From contig CANHAG010000082.1 in the NCBI GenBank assembly GCA_947458525.1, forward strand, positions 1-6,466: a stretch of DNA of 6,466 nucleotides, read 5' to 3'. How positions within the stretch are numbered: the stretch's first letter is position 1; each line of letters starts with the position of its first letter. Made by a program: the position numbers and the translations under genes. The notes below the pieces were generated by a model. It was not told where the DNA came from and did not search any database. It saw only the letters and a list, made by a program, of their open reading frames with translations. Shown here in pieces: positions 1 to 5,042 of this stretch. The stretch comes from Rhodospirillaceae bacterium. Lineage in GTDB: Bacteria; Pseudomonadota; Alphaproteobacteria; Rickettsiales; UBA3002.

Positions 1-21
1 ATACAGACACTTAACCGTATT

Positions 22-927
22 TTATGGGGATAAAATCGCCGCTTTCAACGCCAGCAGATCCCCCCATGCCTGTTTCTTGGCCATGGGCTGCCGGAGCAGA
101 TAGGAAGGATGGTAAATCGCATGGGCAGGGATGGGGGCAGACATATAGTCGTTCTGATAGCTGAATATCTGACCGCGCAGGCGGGTGATGCCCTGTTCGC
201 TTTTTAGCAGCGCCTTGGCTGCCACCCCCCCCACCAATACCAGACGTTTGGGGTTCACAAGTGCGATATGTTTTTCCACCAGCGGTCGGCAGATTTCGAT
301 TTCCGCATCATTCGGTGCGCGGTTGCCCGGGGGGCGCCAGAAACAGACATTGGTGATGTAAAAATCCGTCTGGCGCGTCAGGCCGATATATCTGAGCATG
401 GTGTCAAGCAGCTGACCGCTCGGGCCACAGAAGGGCACACCCGCTTTATCTTCTTCTGCACCTGGTGCCTCGCCAATGAACATGAGTCCGGAGGCCGGAT
501 TGCCCTCCGCAATTACTGTGTGGCTGGCGGTTTTCTTGAGTGCGCAGCCATTGAAGCCGCGAATCGCCGCATATAAATCATCAAGGGTTGTGGCCGCATC
601 GGCTGCTTTATTTACCCCCCCCGCCTGCTCCTCTTTGCTCATCCCCCCCGCAAGCGGGGGGGACGTAAGGGGGGGAATCTTACTTGAGGCATCAGCTCCA
701 GCCGCAAGGGTTCCCCCCGCCTGCGCTTCACTCCTTATCCCCCCCGCCTGCTCCTCTTTATTTATCCCCCCCGCAAGCGGGGGGGACGTAAGGGGGGGAA
801 TCTCTGATTTTTGCCGCCTGTCAGTCACCGGCGCGGCTTCCACCGCCTCATCTGCGCCAATTTCCACCTGCCACAAAAGTGCCTCGACCGGATGCATCGC
901 CCCAGAAAAAAATGCAGATTCGGCCAT
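22..927 (-). CDS. Uracil-DNA glycosylase, family 4-like, with an in-frame repeat insertion
   Basis: The protein should remove uracil from DNA as the first step of base excision repair in the cytoplasm. Numbering from the ATG at 927 (301 residues), an N-terminal segment (about 11-35, with [13 protein letters not shown]) is followed by a low-complexity insertion (about 43-106) and the catalytic domain. That domain shows GEAPGAEED (152-160), [11 protein letters not shown] (165-175), [12 protein letters not shown] (192-203) and HPSYLLRQP (273-281). Of the four cysteines that hold the iron-sulfur cluster in classical family 4 enzymes, the one before RPPGNR is Trp and the first of the N-terminal CxxC is absent. 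As I recall, related alphaproteobacterial proteins share this, so the cluster is probably missing. The frame opens at a TTG at 939. I prefer ATG 927, and ATG 897, nearer the conserved segment, is possible. No strong Shine-Dalgarno is seen. Without the insertion it would have about 237 residues. The family call is firm; the exact substrate range is not. Confidence 0.9.
   Translation of the reverse strand: MAESAFFSGAMHPVEALLWQVEIGADEAVEAAPVTDRRQKSEIPPLTSPPLAGGINKEEQAGGIRSEAQAGGTLAAGADASSKIPPLTSPPLAGGMSKEEQAGGVNKAADAATTLDDLYAAIRGFNGCALKKTASHTVIAEGNPASGLMFIGEAPGAEEDKAGVPFCGPSGQLLDTMLRYIGLTRQTDFYITNVCFWRPPGNRAPNDAEIEICRPLVEKHIALVNPKRLVLVGGVAAKALLKSEQGITRLRGQIFSYQNDYMSAPIPAHAIYHPSYLLRQPMAKKQAWGDLLALKAAILSP
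614..680 (-). repeat. Palindromic G/C-run repeat, copy A, inside the glycosylase gene
   Basis: This unit of about 66 bp matches copy B (737-803) at an offset of 123 bp, with only four differences over 615-680; the 40 bases at 641-680 are identical to 764-803. Its core is a run of seven C, then GCAAGC, then seven G (643-662), which folds into an 8-bp hairpin with a CAAG loop. A third run of seven G follows at 669-675, and an eight-C run lies at 615-622. In the coding (minus) direction it reads [12 protein letters not shown] followed by MSKEEQAGG. The in-frame insertion and absence of stops recall the Rickettsia palindromic elements, but the sequence itself is not one I can match to a named family. 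Confidence 0.85.
713..766 (-). repeat. Tandem 27-bp (9-codon) sub-repeat
   Basis: Two adjacent 27-bp units, 713-739 and 740-766, match at 21 of 27 positions; a third unit lies at 617-643 in copy A. Each starts with a run of six C and GCCTGC on the plus strand. In the protein each adds nine residues of the form A-G-G-I-x-K/S-E-x-Q. The repeat array therefore grew both by whole 66-bp elements and by this shorter tail unit. Confidence 0.7.
737..803 (-). repeat. Palindromic G/C-run repeat, copy B, inside the glycosylase gene
   Basis: This is the second near-identical copy of the unit at 614-680. Runs of C lie at 739-745 and 766-772, runs of G at 779-785 and 792-798, and the hairpin core is 766-785. 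It encodes [12 protein letters not shown] and then INKEEQAGG in the glycosylase frame. The 123-bp offset between copies is exactly 41 codons, so both are read in the same frame. The four differences from copy A are at 738 and in the short AT/GC patch 760-763, so the duplication is recent or is kept uniform by gene conversion. Confidence 0.85.
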
Positions 928-996
928 ATTGCTAACCAATTTTTAACGATTTTTAGGTATTTTGAAATTGAGCCAACAGAACCATACCGGGAAGCC

Positions 997-1287
997 ATGC
1001 TGACACAACAGAATTATTATACCCCAGAAATCGCTGCCAAGGCGGTGATGGAATTCACCAATGCCTTCCGCAAATTTTCGGACGTTGAATATGCAAAAGC
1101 ATTGATAGCCGATTCGCGCATGTCATCTAACCGCGGGCATTTTGCCTCCTGCGGTATCAATATGCGCGAGGTGAAAACGGCGAAAAAACTTCTGCCAGAC
1201 TCCATGCCGCTGATGGAAGCACAGCGCAAAGCCATCGAATTTCTTGATGCACTTGACCGTGAACAGGAGGGTACCCATGGTCGCTAA
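997..1287 (+). CDS. Small protein of unknown function, first gene of an overlapping pair
   Basis: It encodes 96 residues that I do not recognise. The sequence looks soluble and mostly helical, starting MLTQQNYYTPEIAAKAV, with charged helical stretches (FRKFSDVEYAKALIADSR; EAQRKAIEFLDALDREQE). It has one cysteine, in FASCGINMREVK, and no signal peptide or membrane segment. The frame is open far upstream of the ATG, but that part lies on the antisense side of the glycosylase gene, so the ATG at 997 is preferred. The bases before it (GGGAAG ending 2 nt upstream) are a poor ribosome site. It is divergent from the glycosylase, 69 bp from that gene's start, and its last 11 bases overlap the next gene, which points to co-expression. 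Its coding status rests on the overlap and on the strong ribosome site near its 3' end. Confidence 0.65.
   Translation: MLTQQNYYTPEIAAKAVMEFTNAFRKFSDVEYAKALIADSRMSSNRGHFASCGINMREVKTAKKLLPDSMPLMEAQRKAIEFLDALDREQEGTHGR
1265..1270 (+). promoter_or_regulatory. Consensus Shine-Dalgarno site that sets the start of the second small gene
   Basis: AGGAGG lies 6 nt before the ATG at 1277. This is the best ribosome site in the window, and it decides the start against an in-frame ATG at 1244. It lies inside the 3' end of the upstream gene, so translation of the two genes is probably coupled. Confidence 0.8.
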
Positions 1288-1513
1288 TGTTACCAACAAT
1301 CCGTTGGCGCTTGTCGCGCAGAAACTGTTCCGGGCGGCAGTAGCTGAAACCCTTGCTATTGCCAAGGCAGCGGGGAAGGCAGCGGCCGGCCTTACCGGCG
1401 TGGTGGGGCAGGGGGTGCGAGGCCTTGTCTCTTCCACCATCCCCGCTCAATTTACCCCGGCGATTGCTACCGCACGAGGCTCGCCGGATCGGGGTGGACG
1501 CGGCAAGTCGTAG
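1277..1513 (+). CDS. Small Ala/Gly-rich protein of unknown function, second gene of the pair
   Basis: It encodes 78 residues with no family that I recognise. Residues about 9-35 (from PLALVAQKLF on) form a long Ala-rich, probably amphipathic helix with Lys and Arg spaced along it. A Gly/Val-rich stretch (GLTGVVGQGVRGLV) follows, then a basic tail ending GGRGKS. The protein has no acidic residues beyond Glu at about 24 and Asp near 73, so it should be clearly basic. No classical signal peptide is seen. A membrane-surface or nucleic-acid binding role would fit such composition, but that is a guess. The ATG at 1277 is fixed by AGGAGG at 1265-1270, and the start overlaps the upstream stop by 11 nt. 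The real existence of the gene is well supported by that site; its function is open. Confidence 0.65.
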   Translation: MVANVTNNPLALVAQKLFRAAVAETLAIAKAAGKAAAGLTGVVGQGVRGLVSSTIPAQFTPAIATARGSPDRGGRGKS

Positions 1514-1799
1514 CTGAATAGCAATTATTTTTAAAAATTTCTCAGATAGATTGGGGAAGCCGCGCGACTGCTTAACAATGCCGCTCGCAATCATCTAACT
1601 TCCTAAGGGGAGTTCAAAAAACCCTACCATTGTTTTTTAAACCGTCTATAAGTCTGAGCGTGTCAGGCGCGTAAGTGCTAGGGGCTTTTAAGGTTACCAA
1701 TCATCGCGCCCTGATCTGCCTCAGCCGGGATGAAGACTGGTCGCAGGGCAGGGGGGTTTTAGCAGTTTTTTCATCATTTTCACTATCAGGAGCGTCATT
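1514..1799 (+). other. 286-bp intergenic region without a convincing gene
   Basis: No coding frame here looks real. A 7-bp A/T-rich stem (AAAAAAC at 1616-1622 with GTTTTTT at 1632-1638, 9-nt loop) could be a weak terminator for the small-gene pair. A TATAAG box at 1647-1652 lacks a good -35 partner at the usual distance. A 6-bp stem (1708-1713 with 1744-1749) with a 30-nt loop lies in the likely leader of the next gene and is followed by a G run and TTTT. An AGGAG ribosome site (1788-1792) precedes the ATG at 1800 by 7 nt. The length suggests that the promoter of the exported protein is here, but I cannot place it. Confidence 0.5.
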
Positions 1800-2357
1800 A
1801 TGTCACTAAAAACCACTATTCTCAGTACCGTTGCATCGCTTGCGTTTGCCTGCGTGGCGGCCGCTGCAAACGCACAGCCCATCACCGCAACCAATAGCAT
1901 GGCCACGACTTCCACCGTAAGTGCCATTGATTATCCGCAGCGGCTGATCACACTGAAAAGCCCGGAGGGCGAACAGGTGACCCTGAAAGTTGGCGAGGTT
2001 GTTCGCAATTTTGATCAGATCAAGGTAGGCGACACGGTGAATGCTAAATATACGGAATCTTTAACGCTTTCTCTCGGAACCCCGGGGGAAATGCCGGGCG
2101 CTGCTTCCTCCACCACACTTACCCGCGCCCCGGTTGGGTCGATGCCTCAGGGCAAGGTAACAAATACCTTGAATGTTACGGCACTGATTACTGCGATTGA
2201 TAAGGAAAACCGCCGGGTAACACTGAAAATGCCCAGTGGCCGCGTACTTACGGCGACGGTAGCCCCCGATGTCACCCAGTTTGACAATCTGAAAATAAAT
2301 GATTCGGTGCATGCGGAATTTACCGAAGCGGTGGCGATTTCGGTAGAGCGGCGCTAG
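1800..2357 (+). CDS. Exported protein with two tandem copies of a small beta-rich domain
   Basis: The 185 residues begin with a clear signal peptide: a Lys near the start, a hydrophobic core (ILSTVASLAFACVAAAA) and an A-N-A cleavage site before Gln26, so the mature protein should be periplasmic. Two copies of the same domain follow. Copy 1 (about 37-92) has VSAID, RLITLKSPEGEQVTL, NFDQIKVGDTVNAKYTE. Copy 2 (about 126-182) has ITAID, RRVTLKMPSGRVLTA, QFDNLKINDSVHAEFTE. Alternating hydrophobic residues and the x-V-G-D-x-V turn suggest an OB- or SH3-like barrel, distantly like DUF5666-type domains. I give no function. A Pro/Ser/Thr-rich linker (93-125) separates the copies. The start is supported by AGGAG 7 nt upstream, and the gene is closed by a terminator 16 bp after its stop, so it appears to be a single-gene unit. 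Confidence 0.85.
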   Translation: MSLKTTILSTVASLAFACVAAAANAQPITATNSMATTSTVSAIDYPQRLITLKSPEGEQVTLKVGEVVRNFDQIKVGDTVNAKYTESLTLSLGTPGEMPGAASSTTLTRAPVGSMPQGKVTNTLNVTALITAIDKENRRVTLKMPSGRVLTATVAPDVTQFDNLKINDSVHAEFTEAVAISVERR

Positions 2358-2373
2358 TTCAATTAAACCCGGT

Positions 2374-2413
2374 ATCCGCCAGCTCACTTGATACACGGGC
2401 TGGCGGATTTTCT
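2374..2413 (+). terminator. Intrinsic terminator after the duplicated-domain protein
   Basis: A perfect 10-bp GC-rich stem (ATCCGCCAGC at 2374-2383 with GCTGGCGGAT at 2399-2408) has a 15-nt loop. It is followed by a short T stretch (2408-2411) and TCT. It lies 16 bp after the stop at 2357 and 30 bp before the TatD start, so it should separate the two transcripts. Confidence 0.85.
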
Positions 2414-2442
2414 GTCGTGCAGAGGTTACGAAAAGAATCGCT

Positions 2443-3231
2443 ATGCTTATCGATTCACATTGCCATCTGAATTATAAAGAACTTTCAGATACCCCGGGAG
2501 TCATCGCACGGGCACGGGATGCAGGGGTGGGGTTGATGCAGACCATCAGTACCAGACGTTCAGACTTTTCTGAAGTTAAAGCTTTAGCTGAGAAGTTTGA
2601 TTCAATATACTGTTCTATAGGGATTCATCCCCATGAAGCGGGGCCGCATGAAGATATTTCTGAAGCCGAATTGCTACGGGAAGCGGAGCATCCCCGCGTT
2701 ATCGGTATTGGCGAAACAGGGCTGGATTATTATTATGAACATAGTCCACGATCCATTCAGAAGGATCTGTTTCGTAAGCATATCAATGCAGCGCGAGCAT
2801 TGGATCTTCCGGTAATTGTCCATTCACGGGATGCGGATGAAGATACGGTGGCGATTCTACAGGAATCTTACCAGCACGCTCCCTTCAAATTCTTAATACA
2901 TTGCTTTAGCTCAACGAAATATCTTGCTGATGAATCAGTAAAAATTGGTGGTTATATTTCCGTTTCTGGCATCATTACCTTCAGAAAATCTGAGGCTCTG
3001 CGCGACGTCGTTCGCGGCGTCCCATTGGAACGATTATTAGTCGAAACAGACGCGCCATATCTGGCGCCCGAACCTTACCGGGGGAAACCCTGCGAGCCAT
3101 CCTATACAGCACTCACCGCCAGAAAACTTGCGGAAATTAAGGGAATATCAGCAGAAGAACTAGCGCAGGCAACAACCAGCAATTTCCTCCGACTTTTTAC
3201 GAAAGTCGCTCATTCTAATTTTACTTCCTGA
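2443..3231 (+). CDS. TatD-family metal-dependent hydrolase (putative DNase)
   Basis: The protein of 262 residues has the full TatD TIM-barrel signature: HCH at 6-8 (DSHCHLN), GIHPHE at 60-65, GIGETGLDYY at 88-97 with Glu91, VHSRDA at 126-131 with His127, IHCF at 152-155 with His153, and ETDAPYLAPEP at 201-211 with Asp203. These are the two-metal binding and catalytic residues of the family, whose studied members are 3'-5' exonucleases or related hydrolases acting in the cytoplasm. Length is typical. In many alphaproteobacteria this gene sits behind metG; here it stands alone after a terminator, 30 bp from it. The ribosome site is weak (AAAAGAA just upstream), and no clear promoter is visible in the short gap, so it may depend on read-through. 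Symbols tatD and ycfH both exist for close paralogs, so none is assigned. Confidence 0.93.
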   Translation: MLIDSHCHLNYKELSDTPGVIARARDAGVGLMQTISTRRSDFSEVKALAEKFDSIYCSIGIHPHEAGPHEDISEAELLREAEHPRVIGIGETGLDYYYEHSPRSIQKDLFRKHINAARALDLPVIVHSRDADEDTVAILQESYQHAPFKFLIHCFSSTKYLADESVKIGGYISVSGIITFRKSEALRDVVRGVPLERLLVETDAPYLAPEPYRGKPCEPSYTALTARKLAEIKGISAEELAQATTSNFLRLFTKVAHSNFTS

Positions 3232-3241
3232 CCATCTTCGC

Positions 3242-3284
3242 TTATAAACATCGACTTGAAAGCTGTCAGATAGAATGTTTATAA
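3242..3284. repeat. 10-bp perfect inverted repeat around the esterase promoter
   Basis: TTATAAACAT (3242-3251) is repeated inverted as ATGTTTATAA (3275-3284) with 23 bp between. The right arm covers most of the -10 box, and the left arm ends just before the -35 box. This geometry fits an operator bound by a dimeric regulator. The arms are AT-rich, so chance is possible; alternatively it could fold as a weak stem behind tatD. Confidence 0.5.
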
Positions 3285-3285
3285 T
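3256..3285 (+). promoter_or_regulatory. Sigma-70-type promoter for the secreted esterase
   Basis: TTGAAA (3256-3261, five of six consensus bases) and TATAAT (3280-3285, perfect) are 18 bp apart. Transcription would start near 3292, giving a leader of about 98 nt before the ATG at 3390. A second TATAAT lies at 3351-3356, also followed by CC, but has no good -35 partner. Confidence 0.7.
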
Positions 3286-3376
3286 CCATAAAGAAAAGCT
3301 AGACTTTATTAGCAACGCATCAAATATAATTCAGCGAGATGTTTTGTGTATATAATCCTCAAATTATCCTCTATGC

Positions 3377-3381
3377 AAAGG
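3377..3381 (+). promoter_or_regulatory. Ribosome site that favours the ATG at 3390
   Basis: AAAGG lies 8 nt before the ATG at 3390. The earlier in-frame ATG at 3339 has no comparable site and would put 17 extra residues before a normal signal peptide. Confidence 0.55.
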
Positions 3382-3389
3382 TTCCTGCC

Positions 3390-4376
3390 ATGATCCCTGC
3401 GCTTCTTCTTAAACAATCACAAGCGACTTCGCTATTATCTGCTCTGTTTATACTCATAATAATGACCCTTGCCACGGTGAATTCGGCGCGTGCCGCGACG
3501 CAGGATGATGGCCTTGAGAGACGCATCATTGAAGTACAGGGCATAGCGAGGGAGTTTTTTGTTCATGTTCCGGCAAAAAACATAACAGCAAAAAACCTGC
3601 CGGTTCTTTTTGTTCTGCATGGGGGAAAAGGCACTGCACCAGCACGTGCTCGACAGACCGGCATGAACATCATTGCCGATCGCGATGGGTTTATCGCTGT
3701 GTATCCGCAAGGCTTGGGTGGATACTGGATAAGTGGACCCAATAGGCCCAAAAATGCGGTGGATGATGTCGCCTTCTTCCGCGCCATGATCGATGCACTG
3801 GTTAAGTCCGGCGAAGCGGATCCCGGGCGGATTTATGTCATGGGCGGGTCCAATGGTGGCATGATGACCTATCATCTCGCCTGCGTTATGCCAGAGCGCC
3901 TGGCCGCTGTGGCAGCAATTGTTGCTAGTATGCCCGATTCGTTAGCAAAAACCTGCCGCCCCATCCGACCTCTACCGATTCTAATTATGGCAGGCACGGC
4001 CGATCCACTTATGCCGTATCAGGGTGGATTAGTAGCACATGGAAAAGGAAAAAGAAAAATTGGTTCTGATCCGGTTATCTCAATTTCGCAAACACTGGAT
4101 TTATGGCGTAATGCAAATGGCTGCAGTGATAAATTCATCCAGACATCCATTCCTGACCGCGATCCTGACGATGGCATCACCACAGAAATTTATCATTGGA
4201 CAGAATGTGTCGAAAACACTCAAGTGCAGTTCTACCAGATGCTTGGGGCAGGGCATGGCCTTCCCGGACGATCTGCAAATAAAACTCACCTAGCTCGCCG
4301 GATGGGTGGAAATTCAACGAATGATTTTGATTCCAGCGAGGCAAGTTGGGGCTTCCTGCGACAGTTTTCACGGTGA
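3390..4376 (+). CDS. Secreted alpha/beta-hydrolase esterase, PHB depolymerase/feruloyl esterase (LpqC) type
   Basis: The protein of 328 residues (from ATG 3390) begins with a signal peptide whose hydrophobic core (LLSALFILIIMTLATV) ends at S-A-R-A before Ala36, so it is exported. The hydrolase domain shows the oxyanion-loop HGG at 77-79, VYPQG at 104-108, DDVAFF at 125-130, the nucleophile motif GGSNGGM with Ser154, GTADPLMPY with the probable acid Asp205, and GAGHGLPG with His289. Four cysteines (165, 189, 245, 273) lie where family members form disulfides. The class cleaves ester bonds of polyhydroxybutyrate oligomers, feruloyl-polysaccharides or similar; the substrate cannot be read from the sequence. 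It has its own promoter (3256-3285) and is a single-gene unit, convergent with the lipoprotein gene. An in-frame ATG at 3339 would add 17 residues; AAAGG and the signal peptide favour 3390. Confidence 0.88.
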   Translation: MIPALLLKQSQATSLLSALFILIIMTLATVNSARAATQDDGLERRIIEVQGIAREFFVHVPAKNITAKNLPVLFVLHGGKGTAPARARQTGMNIIADRDGFIAVYPQGLGGYWISGPNRPKNAVDDVAFFRAMIDALVKSGEADPGRIYVMGGSNGGMMTYHLACVMPERLAAVAAIVASMPDSLAKTCRPIRPLPILIMAGTADPLMPYQGGLVAHGKGKRKIGSDPVISISQTLDLWRNANGCSDKFIQTSIPDRDPDDGITTEIYHWTECVENTQVQFYQMLGAGHGLPGRSANKTHLARRMGGNSTNDFDSSEASWGFLRQFSR

Positions 4377-4569
4377 ACCATTTTAGCCCTGCCTAAAAAA
4401 ATTCATAGTTTTACAATGTCTTAATCTATTGTTACATCCATCACATCGCATTTACTGTTATTATTTTCCATAATATATATTATACGATAATCTTATGAGT
4501 GAGAAAATTAGCAGACATGACTGATTTAACTGTGCTTTTGCAACTTCTGCCCTGCTTTTTAAAAACCGG
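4377..4569. other. AT-rich gap between convergent genes
   Basis: No gene is seen in these 193 bp. TTTTAG (4381-4386) pairs with CTAAAA (4393-4398) over a 6-nt loop, followed by further A on the plus strand and preceded by T on the minus strand; it may act as a weak terminator for either convergent gene. A perfect 14-bp AT palindrome lies at 4470-4483. TTTTTAAAAA at 4556-4565 sits just behind the lipoprotein stop. Confidence 0.45.
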
Positions 4570-4980
4570 TCAGTTGCCAACGATTCTGCCTTCGCGCCAG
4601 TCAGCGCCATTTTTCCAGCCTTTCTTCTGCATGCATGGGCCAATAATCCGCATACGCAACCGATCCAGCTCTGCATTATGCTCCGCATCCGGCACCACGA
4701 AGACTGATCCTCCCCCACCATAATACATGTTATGGCTGTAGCTCACCTGCGCGGGCTGCCAGCGCCCATTATCATAGAGTGATTGCGGGTAGGTTTTATC
4801 TGCCTCCAGACTGCACTGGGCGAAATCGGTTTGATAAAGTGCAGTTTCTCGTAAATAAAACGCCCTGCATTGTTCATATTGCGGTGTACCCATGGCAAGT
4901 CCCTGCGCGTTACAATAGACCTGATCCCCCGGTGTACAGGCCACCAGCAGCAGCGGCAGCAAAAGAAGTGTTTTTTTCAT
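4570..4980 (-). CDS. Small cysteine-rich lipoprotein of unknown function
   Basis: From the ATG at 4980 the protein has 136 residues and opens MKKTLLLLPLLLVAC, a textbook lipoprotein signal with lipobox L-V-A-C and lipidated Cys15; residue +2 is Thr, so outer-membrane sorting is likely. The mature part has four more cysteines (23, 38, 56, 116), enough for two disulfides, and a Gly/Tyr patch (MYYGGGGS). Its C-terminal stretch, RMRIIGPCMQKKGWKNG, carries the CMxxKGW pattern seen in many small proteobacterial lipoproteins. I cannot name a function. An ATG two codons earlier (4986) is only 2 nt from the ribosome site AAGGGG, while 4980 is 8 nt away, so 4980 is chosen. It follows ispH by 62 bp on the same strand and may be the last gene of a panC-ispH transcript. 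Confidence 0.82.
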   Translation of the reverse strand: MKKTLLLLPLLLVACTPGDQVYCNAQGLAMGTPQYEQCRAFYLRETALYQTDFAQCSLEADKTYPQSLYDNGRWQPAQVSYSHNMYYGGGGSVFVVPDAEHNAELDRLRMRIIGPCMQKKGWKNGADWREGRIVGN

Positions 4981-4988
4981 GGCCATAA

Positions 4989-4994
4989 CCCCTT
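4989..4994 (-). promoter_or_regulatory. Shine-Dalgarno site that decides the lipoprotein start
   Basis: AAGGGG on the minus strand is 8 nt from the ATG at 4980 and only 2 nt from the ATG at 4986, so the second ATG is the workable start. Confidence 0.65.
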
Positions 4995-5000
4995 GAATTG

Positions 5001-5030
5001 CAGATGCGCGCCGCGTTAAGGCCGCATCTG
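5001..5030 (-). other. Hairpin between ispH and the lipoprotein gene
   Basis: CAGATGCG (5001-5008) pairs with CGCATCTG (5023-5030). After one bulged base, GCC (5010-5012) pairs with GGC (5020-5022), leaving a 7-nt loop. No T run follows on either strand, so it is not a standard terminator. In the minus-strand transcript it ends 6 nt before the lipoprotein ribosome site and could protect the ispH message or modulate translation. Confidence 0.5.
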
Positions 5031-5042
5031 TTGTGGTGAAAT

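Noticed and set aside
613..803. Direct repeats with regular spacing as a CRISPR array
   Set aside because: There are only two full copies, the 57-bp interval between them carries another repeat unit, and all of it is read in frame as protein; no cas genes are near.
476..946. A long plus-strand open frame opposite the glycosylase
   Set aside because: It lies wholly antisense to a gene with clear family motifs and is open mainly because of the Pro/Gly-rich repeat; no protein family features are seen.
1157..1594. Minus-strand open frames of 105-145 codons opposite the small-gene pair
   Set aside because: Their composition is irregular and they have no good ribosome site, whereas the plus strand has AGGAGG at the right distance and an overlap typical of coupled genes.
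1630..1652. TTGTTT and TATAAG as a promoter for the exported protein
   Set aside because: The spacing is only 11 bp, too short for a sigma-70 promoter.
2388..2416. TTGATA at 2388-2393 as a -35 box for tatD
   Set aside because: The box lies in the terminator loop and no acceptable -10 box follows at 16-18 bp.
4541..4577. GCAACT/AGTTGC stem as a terminator of the lipoprotein gene
   Set aside because: The 6-bp stem has a 26-nt loop and no T run after it in the minus direction, so it is not a convincing terminator.
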